From Chloroflexi bacterium TSY (lineage in GTDB: Bacteria > Chloroflexota > Anaerolineae > Caldilineales > Caldilineaceae): 64,000 nt of DNA. Made by a program: the position numbers and the translations under genes. How positions within the stretch are numbered: position 1 is the stretch's first letter; every line of letters starts with the position of its first letter. Below, one piece after another: positions 16,180 to 26,292 of the stretch. The DNA lies in the NCBI GenBank assembly GCA_019217005.1, contig JAHBNG010000079.1, forward strand, positions 1-64,000. Direction: 5' to 3'. The notes under the pieces were generated by a model. The model had not been told where the DNA came from, searched no databases, and saw only the letters and a list, made by a program, of their open reading frames with translations.

Positions 16180-19100
16180 TTAGAACAAGCAGCGATTCAT
16201 CTGAGGCTGAGGCACTATGTAATTGAATAGTGGCAAATAGATATTTGATTGATGTGGGAAACGTTCGTCCGCCTGACCAGCGTACAGAGAAGGAGGCACC
16301 TCGACTGTTCCAGAATCATCCTGATCGATCTGCTCGCTCACAAACCCAGGCGATCCGCCAATCTGTTCACTACGCCGCCAGTTATGTACAGAATTGGCAA
16401 ATGCACCGACGTTGACACGTTCTAAAGACCACCCTCGACCATCCGCACGATACGGCCATGGATCCGCATCATCGTAGGCAACTTCATCCACAACGTAGTA
16501 AGGACGCAACCCATTTGGTGCTGCCTGCCCTGGTTTCTCCAGGATGATCTGTTCCCCACCATTGCTTAACTTCCCTCGATATGGTCCCACAATCTGAATA
16601 TCTGCACCAAGAGCGTACTCCTGTCGGAACTGCTCAGGCTCAATGGGAACAACTAAGAGCGTCCTTTGTGGCAAGAGCGACGTCCCAGACGGAAACTCAT
16701 AGGTGTCGACGCCACGCAGTCGCCAGCGATATTCAGGTTGGGCAGGGTCAAATAGAGCGACCGACTGGTTTGAACGGTTGAACAATTCAAGATATTCAGT
16801 TCCAGTCCGTGGGTGATACATCAGTTCGCTGATCACAATCTGGTCAACGTAGGGAGCGGCATTGACCATACCTGGTGTCAGTGTCCCCATTGTTGTCCAG
16901 CGTTTTTGAGCAACTGTTTCAACATTGCCTCCTGCATCGGGCACAAAGCAATTTCCCTGCGATAGACCAGGGGGCACGGCATCAAATTGAACAGCCTCTC
17001 CATGACCCGTAAGGTGCCCAGCAGCATCGGCAGACAAGAGATAGAGTATGTTGTTCTCTAATTGAACGGCAAATCCTAGCTGTTGTTGGGAAATTTGGAG
17101 ATAATCGTAAGGTGCAATCCAGGTACCTGATGGGATCTGATAGCGCATTGGGCGTTTGGTTATAGAGCTCTACAAAAGAACTGGTGGTTGGTAGCGGTTG
17201 CAGCGCAACTTCATTGAAAAGAATTGGCGAACCACTTCTCCCCACTGTATCTGGTTGACCAGGTGACCCATTCCGGGCTAAGCTGACGTGCCAACCATCT
17301 GAATCTGCACCAGCTTGGGAAGCCAATGGTTGCACAAGTGAATAGCCGCCGCCATCGGCCAAAACGTGTGTCAAAGCAGAATCACTGTATGTGATGCGCA
17401 AGAACTCTTCGCCACGCAAATCGGTCAATCCAACTGTCTCACCTCGATTACTCAGATTGCCCTTGTAGCCGACTCGGTTGCCGGGGGCAAAACCATATTT
17501 GCGGCGAAAGGCTTCGGGATTCTTTGCGATGACTAGTGCCTCTCCCGGTATCATCCGTTGACCTGCGGGTATGAGATGTTCTATGCCGCTTGTCAGACGA
17601 GTGCCACCAATATCAAGATGGGTTTCGCCTGCATTGTGTAACTCAACATACTCAAACTCCTCGCCATCAGATGGATTGTACATCACTTCGCTGATCTTGA
17701 GTTTGGTCAACATACTCGCAGACTGATCAGAGGCCGGGAAAAAAGATGCTTGGTGCAATGGACTCCATTCATTCGTCGATTGATCGAAGACCCGTGCTTT
17801 CACCAATGTGGTTTGGGTTAATCTGACTCTTGCTTGGCTCTCCACTTGAATACTAGTTGGTGACCCAACGCCGCCATATGCACGTGGATCGCTTCCATCG
17901 AGTGTATAGATGATTGTACCAGTTGCGCCATTCGGGTTGGAGATCACAAGCTCCAATCCGCCCTCAACAGTGCCACCAGGCGGGTTAAAGTGGGGTGCCA
18001 CAAGTGAGGGATAGAGTCCACGTCGTCTGTATTGGTCCAACAGAATGTTGGTGCATTGCGGAAAATACAGAGTCGTGAGGCGATGTTGTTCGGCCATCCA
18101 GTGGAGATCTCGCGTGTAGAGCTCAAAAGGGGGACTCTGGTATGGATGCAGATCACGTCGATAGTCACCCCAGCGGGCAGATTCGGCCACAACCGCATCC
18201 TCGATTTTGCCCACGAGTGTTGCATAGCGGGCTTGGCTGGCGGCAGGGGTCAATGCCCCATCACCAAAGAGGTGATGCTGAATCCGGTCGGCAAAGAGGA
18301 TGCGAAACTCAGCATTTTGGCTCAGTTGTTGAAAGAAAAAAGTGGGTTTTTCGGCCAACACTCTGCCAACAACATCTTCCTCTATGTTGGTCAAGATGCT
18401 TTCAGAATCCCATACATAGAGCCGAAATGGTGCGTCTTGCTCGCGGCGGCGCGCTGCGTACCAGTTTTTGCGGTCCCAGTCTCGGTTTCCCATGTAGTGA
18501 TTAAGAATCATATAATCGGCCAGATTGACGACATCGATGTATCGTTGAATAGCCCGATAAGAAGCGTCATCGGCCAATCCAGCCCGCGCAAGTGCCATTA
18601 ACGCCTCCCACTCCGCGCCATCCCCCTCCACTACATCGCCTGAGTTGAGCACATCGTATTGCTCTTTGGGCCCACCCAAATAAGCGGCCAGAAAGGAAGC
18701 CGTTGGCTGTTCGTGGACGGTGTAGAGTCCCCAATAGAGACCGTTGATATAAAGATGGACCGACAGACCGTGTGTCGATATCCAACCCATGGCACGCTGC
18801 GAATCCATGGCCCACAGATCGCGAATATATTGAGCAATTTGGCGCTGGCTGGACGCCGGATGAATCCAGGTGCGGTTGTAACCAGCACGCAAGATGAGGG
18901 TATCAAAGCGGTCTGTTGCGTTCCCCGTGGCGCTTTCGGTATGTTTAAAAAGAGGATAGAGGAGATCGCTGCTCCCATAGCGACTTCTAAAAATCAGGCG
19001 AAACGAGTGTTTTGGAGAATTTTCTGCTTCCCGGCTGGCACGACCGTGAAGACGGATCCCTGCATCGATTTGAAAGCCCTTACCTTTTGTGGAATCTGGT

Positions 19101-19747
19101 TCGAGCAACTCAACCCCAACCGGACGCTCCCAGGCAAGATCTTCCATCTGGGGATGTTCATAGATGCCCCGTTCCGGGTCAAAGAGATCAACGGGGTCAA
19201 TGGACAATGCAAGCGAAGGGATGGCCGTCAGCCCGTCACGCACAGCTTGTGTATAGGCGGGATCGAGCACCACTTCCGGATCCATCTCATAATCTGCCGG
19301 TAGGTCAGACCAAGTAAAGGGATAGCCAGAACGTCCTGACTGTTGACGCATAACATCCTCGATAAAGAGAAATGTATGGGTTGCAATTTCCGAAGGACGT
19401 AATTTACCGCTTGGTTGGTAAGCAATTGCTCGTATGACGGCAGAAGTGCCGATGAAAATGGATCGCCCATAGAGCACGCCATTTTGCGCCGATGGGGCAG
19501 AACCATCGGTGGTATAGCGAATTTGCGCATTCGGTGTAACAGTGGAAAGTTCGAGGAAAAATTGGTTGGGATAAAAACCCCGTTCGTGGCTAAAGGTTGG
19601 TGCGACGACCTGATCGAGTGGGGTTTGGGCTGCGGCGTTGGTGGATGTGAGAGTTGATGCAATCGTTGGTAACGGGTTGAATGTCGTCCAAAATAGCACA
19701 AATAGAACAGGAAGAACGATCAATCTGCGATATCTAGAATCTAACAT
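16180..19747 (-). pseudogene. CotH-kinase / lamin-tail surface protein, broken by a small deletion
   Basis: A secreted protein paralogous to the next gene upstream. Reading from 19747: signal peptide (about 1-30), a chitobiase/FN3-like domain (YTTDGSAPSAQNGVLYG), a CotH kinase domain (about 130-490, with YINGLYWGLYTVHEQP and MGNRDWDRKNWYAARRR), a second FN3-like domain (YTLDGSDPRAYGG) and lamin-tail domains (KISEVMYNPSDGEEFEYVEL). At about 17150 the frame breaks after ELYNQTPNA. The downstream frame restarts with MRYQIPSGTW and ends at 16180. Against the paralogue a segment of about 13 residues is missing there, so a deletion rather than a single-base error is likely. CotH proteins are secreted atypical protein kinases. 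As two pieces, the C-terminal lamin-tail domains are lost from the main product. Confidence 0.82.
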
Positions 19748-19757
19748 ACTATATTAC

Positions 19758-22700
19758 TCAGCGCATACAGGCCGTGCGTTGCGGTATGGGTCTCTTATCC
19801 ATAAAGAGCGGCAGTAGGATCTCAGAGTCGGGCTTTACAAACGGGGTCAAACTTTTCTTGGTGTCCAAACTCTCTGTCCCATCCATTGAGATGGATCCGT
19901 TCTCCACACGTCCAGGCGAACCGCCATTTGCATCACTTGCTTGCCAATTCTGTGCCGTATTGCCATACTGGGTCACATCGATCCGAACCAACGACTTCCC
20001 ATCCCCATCCGTGGCCTCCGGCCAAGGCGCTTCGTCCCCATATTGAACGACATCAACAGTGGCAAAGTTCACCACACCGTTTGGCAACCGTTCTGTTGGA
20101 CGCTCCAACGCGATGCGCTCGCCGTTGTTTCGCAATCGTCCAGGGTATGGCCCGATGATCTGCGTATCAGTTGGGATTGCATACGTACTGCGCAGGACGG
20201 ATGGATCACCGTTCGTCAATAGCAGCGTTTCTCCAGGGTGCAAGACAAGATTGGATGGCAACACAAAGTCACCAATGCCGTCGATTCTCCAAGGCACCTG
20301 TGGCGCAGATAAGTCAAAGAGCGATACTGAACGGCTTGAGACATTGACCAGTTCGAGATATTCTGGTCCCATGTGTGGGTTATAATGTATTTCGCTTATG
20401 ACAACCGGCCCAACCAGGGGCTTCGTGTTGGCACTCCCCTTTGTTGACGATCTTAGCGGTGTCCAATGTTCATGAGATTCATGCCCGAGTGAATCTGATG
20501 GCAGAGTACAACGACCATATGGCTGACCTACCACAGAGGATTCAAGCGAAAAGCCATGGCCATACCCTGTTAACTCGCCATTATCATTGAGCGCAATCAG
20601 ATAGACTCCTTCGCTCTGACGATCCAACAGAAAGGTGCTTTGGTCCAAGTCGACAACTCGGTAACTGTAACCGGCTATGCGTGTATCATGTGGAAAACGA
20701 TACCGTACTGAACGACTTGGATCGTCAGTCAGGCCCCAACCGCTGATATCTACCAGATTCTTTGACCTGTTATAAAGTTCAACATAGGACGTTTCTCCAG
20801 AAGCCGGATGACTCAATAGCTCATTGATGACAACCGGTGATGTATAGTGATTCTCTGGATCCGGCACCGTTGGGGAACCACCTCTTCGTGTGCTGATCTG
20901 CCAAGGTTTTATCACGTCGTTCGCTGTATCGCGGACTAATGAATACCCAGCCTCATCTGCCAGAATCAGTGACGGCTCCTTGTCTGTATAATCCGTGGTG
21001 AGCACCGCATTCGCATCTCGCCCGTTCAACACAATTCGTTCTCCACCATCGGCCAAGTATCCAAGATAACCATGCTGATTGAAGGATTCGATTCCATATT
21101 GTTCAGCAAAGAGTTGTGGGTTTTTTGCAATCACGAGACGCGCTCCAGCATCAAGGTGCATTCCGGCTGAAAAGGAATACGAAATACCATCGGCAAAAAC
21201 AAACCCTCCCAGATCCACCATTTCTGGCCCGACATTCGCAATTTCAAGAAATTCATACATATCCCCTTCAGCCGGATTATACATAATCTCGGTGATCTGT
21301 AGATCGGTCGTATTCTCTATTTTAGGTATGAATTTTCCCTCATAGAGAGCGCTCCACGCGCCTTCATGATAGACGCGCGCCTTCACATGAGTGCTTCTGC
21401 GCAGATAGATATGGACTTGTTTGCCACTTGTATGACCTCTAGGTTTGCCGCGATTATGGGGAGGGCGTGGATCCGAACCATCCAGGGTATACCAAAGCAT
21501 ACCGGTGGAGTTCCGGTTCTGTAACGAGAAGGAAAAATCTGCAGAGACGAGCCCACCGATGTGATTTGCGACTGGCGCGTCAATACGGGGAAGCCATCCA
21601 TTTGTCCGGTATTGTTGCAGCAATACGGCCGTTCGATTGGGGTAAAAAGTTGTCAACAGACGACGGCGTTCGCTCTCCCAATAACCGTTTCTTGTGTAGA
21701 GCGCAAATGGTCCTTCTCTGTAGGAGTCTACATCGCGCCGATAGTCACCCCAGCGGGCAGATTCGGCAATGACGGCCTTGTCAATTTGATTGGTCAACGC
21801 TTGGTGTCGCATCGCTGCCGCTTGAGGGGTCAGGGCACCATTGTTGGTGAGATGGAGACGGGCTCGATCCACAAAGAGCATCCGAAATTCACTATTTTGC
21901 ATGAGCTTATGAAAGAGGCGAGAAGGGCTGTTGCCATTGATCACATTGGTGACATCTTCGTGTAGATTGTAGAGAGTACACTCGGCGTCCCAGCTAAAGA
22001 ACCGGAAGCGGGAGAGTGGCGAGCGGCGCCGCCCAGCATACCAATTGGTGCGATCCCAGTCGGTATTGCCCAAATAGTGATTTAGGATCATGTAATCGAT
22101 CAGGTTCTCAAAATCGATGAGCTGGGCCATCGCCCGATAAGTTGCATCGTTGGCCACATCTGTTTCGGCCAACTCGACGGCTCTCGCCCATGCAGCTTCC
22201 TCACCGCTGTGTGGATCGCCCGCGCTCATCACGTCATATTCTTCTTCGCACCCGCCAAAATAGGTTGCCAGAAAGGCAGCATCGGGTCGTTCGTGTAAGT
22301 TGTAGATTCCCCAGTAGAGACCATTGAGATAGAGATGGACAAAGAGCCCACGTGCGGCCAGTTGCCCCATCGCCGACTGGGTTTCACGCGCCCATTGATC
22401 ACGCATATATTGCGCGCTGGCACGCTCATCTGGATCGCGGTGCGTCCATGCCCGATTATAGCTGGCGCGTAGCACAAGCGTGTCAAACTCTGTGGCCCTA
22501 TCATACTTGCTGTGTTCTGCTTGAATGAATGTTGCATCTGCAGGCTCAGTGTCCATTGAGCCTGCATCAATGCCATCAAACAGCGGAAACCGCAATTTGC
22601 TTTCCCCATATTGCGTTTTGAAGAGCAAACGAAAGGAATGTTTGGGCGTATTCTTCCCTTGCCGACTCGCGCGCCCGTGGATTCGAAGTCCGGCGTTGAT

Positions 22701-23351
22701 CTGAAAACCAGACCGACCATCTGGATAGAGCAGTTCAGCAGAAATCGCGCGTTCCCACTCTGGACCGCCATTGCGCGGGTTGCGGTAAATACCAATATTT
22801 GAATGAAAGAGTGCGTTCTGATCAGCCGCGATAGAGAGCGTTGGAATCTCAGTCAAGGCTTTAACCATCAAGTCACGATAGACTGGATCGAAAACGACCT
22901 CGGGATCCATCTCATAGTCGGCGTCTGCCGCCGACCATTCCGCAGGATATCCCACTGGAATGCCCTGTTGGCTGGCAACCCCTGCAATAAAGATGTAGCT
23001 GTGGGTAACATGTCGTGAAGGGAGCAGACTGCCGTCTGCCCGATAGGCAAGTGCACGTACGATCGTTGTTGTGCGAACGAGAATTGGGCTTTCATACAAT
23101 ATGCCTCGACTGGGGCTGGGTGGTGACCCATCGAGCGTATAACGGATGAGCGCGTTGGGCGTGATGGTGGTGAGTTCAAGGATTTGCGGCGCATTATACA
23201 ATCCCCGCGCCACGCTAAAGGTCGGCGCTACCACCTGATTTTCGGCTTGTGCGTGCGCAGCTGAGCTAGACAGGATGACTGCACTGATAGCAATCAAACA
23301 AATGAAAAGTCTATTATACTTTGCTCTGTATGAAAACCGTAATAGTGACAT
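19758..23351 (-). CDS. Secreted CotH-kinase / lamin-tail-domain surface protein
   Basis: A 1197-residue exported protein. Domain order: signal peptide (about 1-35, cleavage near AHA), chitobiase/FN3-like domain (YTLDGSPPSPSRGILY, about 40-125), CotH kinase domain (about 150-520; YLNGLYWGIYNLHERPDAAF, NHYLGNTDWDRTNWYAGRRR and FFSWDAE carry the conserved acidic and Asn residues), a second FN3-like domain (YTLDGSDPRPP, about 610-680), then three lamin-tail domains (ITEIMYNPAEGD, INELLSHPASGE, ISEIHYNPHMGP). It ends with ILLPLF about 18 residues from the C-terminus. CotH-fold enzymes phosphorylate proteins outside the cytoplasm; lamin-tail domains are common adhesion modules. The ATG lies within a 17-bp inverted repeat, with AGGGTGA just upstream. 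Ten bases separate it from the broken paralogue downstream. Confidence 0.88.
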   Translation of the reverse strand: MSLLRFSYRAKYNRLFICLIAISAVILSSSAAHAQAENQVVAPTFSVARGLYNAPQILELTTITPNALIRYTLDGSPPSPSRGILYESPILVRTTTIVRALAYRADGSLLPSRHVTHSYIFIAGVASQQGIPVGYPAEWSAADADYEMDPEVVFDPVYRDLMVKALTEIPTLSIAADQNALFHSNIGIYRNPRNGGPEWERAISAELLYPDGRSGFQINAGLRIHGRASRQGKNTPKHSFRLLFKTQYGESKLRFPLFDGIDAGSMDTEPADATFIQAEHSKYDRATEFDTLVLRASYNRAWTHRDPDERASAQYMRDQWARETQSAMGQLAARGLFVHLYLNGLYWGIYNLHERPDAAFLATYFGGCEEEYDVMSAGDPHSGEEAAWARAVELAETDVANDATYRAMAQLIDFENLIDYMILNHYLGNTDWDRTNWYAGRRRSPLSRFRFFSWDAECTLYNLHEDVTNVINGNSPSRLFHKLMQNSEFRMLFVDRARLHLTNNGALTPQAAAMRHQALTNQIDKAVIAESARWGDYRRDVDSYREGPFALYTRNGYWESERRRLLTTFYPNRTAVLLQQYRTNGWLPRIDAPVANHIGGLVSADFSFSLQNRNSTGMLWYTLDGSDPRPPHNRGKPRGHTSGKQVHIYLRRSTHVKARVYHEGAWSALYEGKFIPKIENTTDLQITEIMYNPAEGDMYEFLEIANVGPEMVDLGGFVFADGISYSFSAGMHLDAGARLVIAKNPQLFAEQYGIESFNQHGYLGYLADGGERIVLNGRDANAVLTTDYTDKEPSLILADEAGYSLVRDTANDVIKPWQISTRRGGSPTVPDPENHYTSPVVINELLSHPASGETSYVELYNRSKNLVDISGWGLTDDPSRSVRYRFPHDTRIAGYSYRVVDLDQSTFLLDRQSEGVYLIALNDNGELTGYGHGFSLESSVVGQPYGRCTLPSDSLGHESHEHWTPLRSSTKGSANTKPLVGPVVISEIHYNPHMGPEYLELVNVSSRSVSLFDLSAPQVPWRIDGIGDFVLPSNLVLHPGETLLLTNGDPSVLRSTYAIPTDTQIIGPYPGRLRNNGERIALERPTERLPNGVVNFATVDVVQYGDEAPWPEATDGDGKSLVRIDVTQYGNTAQNWQASDANGGSPGRVENGSISMDGTESLDTKKSLTPFVKPDSEILLPLFMDKRPIPQRTACMR

Positions 23352-23516
23352 TTGTCACCCTAATTGACAATTTCAAGGGTTTGTAGAGGGTTCGCACCTC
23401 AAATTTGTCATGTTGTAACCTTTTTGACGCTAACAGACCCTCAGAGGTGTTCTAAGGACTCGCTTGTATAGGGTTTGAACACCCAAAATCAGGGACCAAG
23501 GTGACAAATGTCACTA
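23343..23516. repeat. 174-bp unit bounded by perfect 17-bp inverted repeats
   Basis: TAGTGACATTTGTCACC (23343-23359) and GGTGACAAATGTCACTA (23500-23516) are exact inverted copies. The left arm contains the start codon and first bases of the CotH gene at 23351. Each arm is itself almost a palindrome (GTGACA/TGTCAC). It could be a small inserted element or paired regulator sites around the promoter. The remaining 70 bases before the DUF4185-like gene end show nothing else clear. Confidence 0.7.
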
Positions 23517-23587
23517 TACGTAGTTTGGTCTCTCTGCTAGAGCTTTCGAAGACTACGGTTTTCATCACAACCGCAGTATAATGGGGA

Positions 23588-26075
23588 TTATTCCTCATAC
23601 TCTATACGCAAACGGGTGCTGTTATGTTCGTCGCCGTCAAATGATTCGGCAACGCGGAGTCCTTCCCCGGAAACAATGATGACGATGGGATTCCCTGGTT
23701 GCCAGCCGGGCAAATTGACAATTTCTTGAATGATGGGAGACAAATCTGTTGATGGATATGCACTATTTTTAACATCCCAAGGGGGTACACGCCAGGAGGC
23801 GCTGGCCTCCGTTTAGTCACGCCGCGCCATATTGCGCTTGGCTTGGGTAAACTGTTTTGCATATGGTGCAGCTTCACCACGGAAGACAAACGTGGTCTTT
23901 TCGGAGTCTACCTCGTCAGAGATAAAGATGAGCTGTGCACTGCGGATTCTAGCTCGGGGTGGAATATCGATCTCCTGGAAACGGAACCCAACAATTTGTT
24001 CATGGTCGGCATCATCAAATAGCTCCAGCGCCTTGCTGTCCAGTTTCATCTCACCACTCACGCGCTGTTCCGCGTCATCCTTGCCGTCAATGATGGACTG
24101 TTCGAGGGTGCGAACAACAAATTGCGGTGTTGCAGTTGGCGTTGGAGGGGGCAACGGACGCGAGACAAGCGGTGCATAAAGAATGGTGGCAATTGAGGCA
24201 TCCAGATAGTCTGGTTGACCATTTTCATTGTAGTCGCCCTTGTTCTCATTTCGCGTCCGGACACCATCACCATCATCATCATCATCTAGATAGTCTGGTA
24301 GTAGGTCGCCGTCCGTATTGCGCGCATCATCAGGATGCTGATTCTTGTCAGGATCGGGTGCTTCATTGATTGTCCAGATGGTATCGCCGTCATCGTCTGG
24401 ATCTGCAAAATTGGGCTGCATATCCAGGTCTGTATCATCGTCCATCAGCGTTCCGCTCATATTCGCATCCTCAAAGACATCTGGAACCCGGTCGTTGTCT
24501 GTATCGTAACGAAAACGTGGCGTGGTGGTCGCAGTCGGTGTCAAGGTGGGTGTACGCGTGACCGTTGGTGTAGATGTGAAGGTGGGCGTGGCGGAACTGG
24601 TTGACGTTGGTGTAGAGCTTGATGTAGGCGCCAGAGTCGGAGTCGACGTCAAAATGGGCGTCTCTGTCTGGCTCGGATCAAGAGTACTGGTCGATGTCGG
24701 TGTACCAGTATCTGTCGGTGTATGGGTCGGTGTGCGTGTAATGGTCGGAGTTGGTGTGAATGTTGGTGTAGCGCTGCTGGTTGGAGTTGGTGTGAATGTT
24801 GGTGTGCGTGTTAGGGTCGCTGTGGGTGTCGCCGTATTGGTTGGTGTATGGGTTGGCGTGTTTGTAGCAGTCGGTGTCGCCGTATTGGTCGGGGTGGGTG
24901 TAACCAAAATGTCGAGCGTTGCCCTGCGAATCGAGAACGAATCTTCACCCGAAAAGGCCAAATAAAGCGTTCGACCATCGGCGCTGGCCCACTCAGGAGT
25001 GAAATAGACCGTTGTCCACGGTCCCCACGGTTCAGGTGCATCATAGACGCCAAAGCCCCCCTCAAAACGTTCATCGCCATCGTGAGAAATGCCCTGCCAC
25101 CAGAGGTATCTGTCTAAGCCAGGAATGTACGAGAGCGATGAACGACGCGCCATGTCGGGGGCCGCAAAAAACGGGTCGTCGCTGGTTGATGTCTCCAGAC
25201 CAGCTAGCCGTGCCATTTTCATGACGCGCCACAAAGAATTCATAAGCACTGCGCTCTAGAATCTTGTCTTTTGGCACCCGTGTTAAGATAAATGCATCAG
25301 CTGAATTATAGGCACTTGGTCCATTTGGAGTCACCATATAGACATAATTGTCACGTGCCCCGGCATAGTTACGTCCATATTGCACAAAAGCACAGAAGCC
25401 AAACTCGGCAAATGCCCAATTGACGTAGCTCCACGAAACGGCCCGATCGGCCGAAACCGCCAGCTGACATACGTTGCCATTCAGATCGGCATTGCGCCCC
25501 CACATGTAGAGTAGCCCATCGACCATTAAGAAGCTGGCTGACTTGCGTTTGTGGCGACCATCGCCGGGTATTTCCTGAGGTGATGCAATATTGCCGCCAA
25601 AATTCTCTTCACGCGTGAAATCAACCGGAGAGCCATAAATCCGCGAAAATCCCAAACTTAGCTTCGTATCACGAAAGGGCTTGAAGCCCCAACCATCAGC
25701 ATAACCAGCATAAAGGCTGTCATCATCCCCCCATGTCATGGACCAATTATCACTGCCATCGGCCAGACGAAGAACAGTTGCCGCAGGGTCCCACCGAAGT
25801 TGACCGATTACGCGACTTGGCGGGACGGGTGGTGCAGCTGATTGAACAGATTGTAATTGGGCATATCGACCTTGATGGCGAGTCCCTTCAAACGCTTCAT
25901 CGACAAACGATCTCTCAGCCTCTGATGGACGATCAATTGATGCAACATCAGATAACAGCGTCTTGAAGAAAGATGGTTCGTCAAATAGCGAAGTAGAGAA
26001 GAGTGGAGTTGCAAACCAGGCAGTCAGTGGCAGACAAGTCAAAATTAGAGCAAAATTCAATATTTTCTTGTGCAT
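23588..26075 (-). pseudogene. DUF4185-like secreted protein with frameshift and nonsense codon
   Basis: Paralogue of the intact gene at 29089. From 26075: signal peptide, then a DUF4185-like propeller domain (NWSMTWGDDDSLYAGYADGW, LSLGFSRIYGSP, RVPKDKILERSAYEFF). In a T6 tract near 25167-25172 the frame shifts; dropping one T restores VFAAPDMARRSS. The second frame continues with WGPWTTVYF, a long Thr/Pro repeat linker (about 24530-24900), thrombospondin type-3-like Asp repeats (DTDNDRVPDVFEDANMSG, PDYLDDDDDGDG), ILYAPLVSR and a C-terminal carbohydrate-binding-like domain. A TAA at 23813-23815 interrupts that domain, which continues in frame (WRVPPWDVK, DLSPIIQEIVNLPGWQ) to the natural stop at 23588. 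Either a true pseudogene or two consensus errors. Some DUF4185 proteins are endo-D-arabinanases (GH183); function here is unknown. Confidence 0.8.
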
Positions 26076-26080
26076 CTACT
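26073..26080. other. Target-site duplicate, left copy (8 bp)
   Basis: CATCTACT is repeated at 26290-26297 on the other side of the MITE-like element. The left copy includes the start codon of the minus-strand DUF4185-like gene. Confidence 0.85.
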
Positions 26081-26289
26081 GGGGTGGTTCAGAATTAGGT
26101 TTACACTTTTGATATATAGACAAAAATCTATATGAGACCGTTTTCTCTCTGAGAACCGGCGAAATCAGAGAATATAAACGTTCTTTCTGTTTCTAAAAGT
26201 GTAAACCTATCTATCCAGCTAAAATGAACCACCCCCTTTTCTCTTTGCAAAAATGTAAACCTAATTGTCCGCCTAAAATGAACCGCCCC
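26081..26289. mobile_element. MITE-like element, 209 bp, composite right end (copy 2)
   Basis: Begins GGGGTGGTTCA and ends TGAACCGCCCC. Bases 26081-26235 match the reverse complement of the element at 56846-57000 with one mismatch by eye. The last 54 bases repeat the terminal module again in diverged form (AATGTAAACCTAATTG...GAACCGCCCC). CATCTACT flanks the whole 209 bp on both sides, so the longer form is what inserted. No transposase is encoded. Confidence 0.9.
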
Positions 26290-26292
26290 CAT

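Noticed and set aside
17140..17160. Programmed frameshift in the CotH gene
   Set aside because: No slippery heptamer is seen, and the paralogue shows a missing segment of about 13 residues, so a deletion explains the break better.
24280..24299. CACCATCATCATCATCAT-like run suggesting a poly-His peptide on the plus strand
   Set aside because: On the coding minus strand it encodes the Asp run of the calcium-type repeats; no plus-strand gene is supported.
24522..24965. Long plus-strand frame rich in Val/Gly over the Thr/Pro-coding tract
   Set aside because: It is the antisense of the repetitive linker of the DUF4185-like pseudogene; the open frame is a by-product of the repeat.
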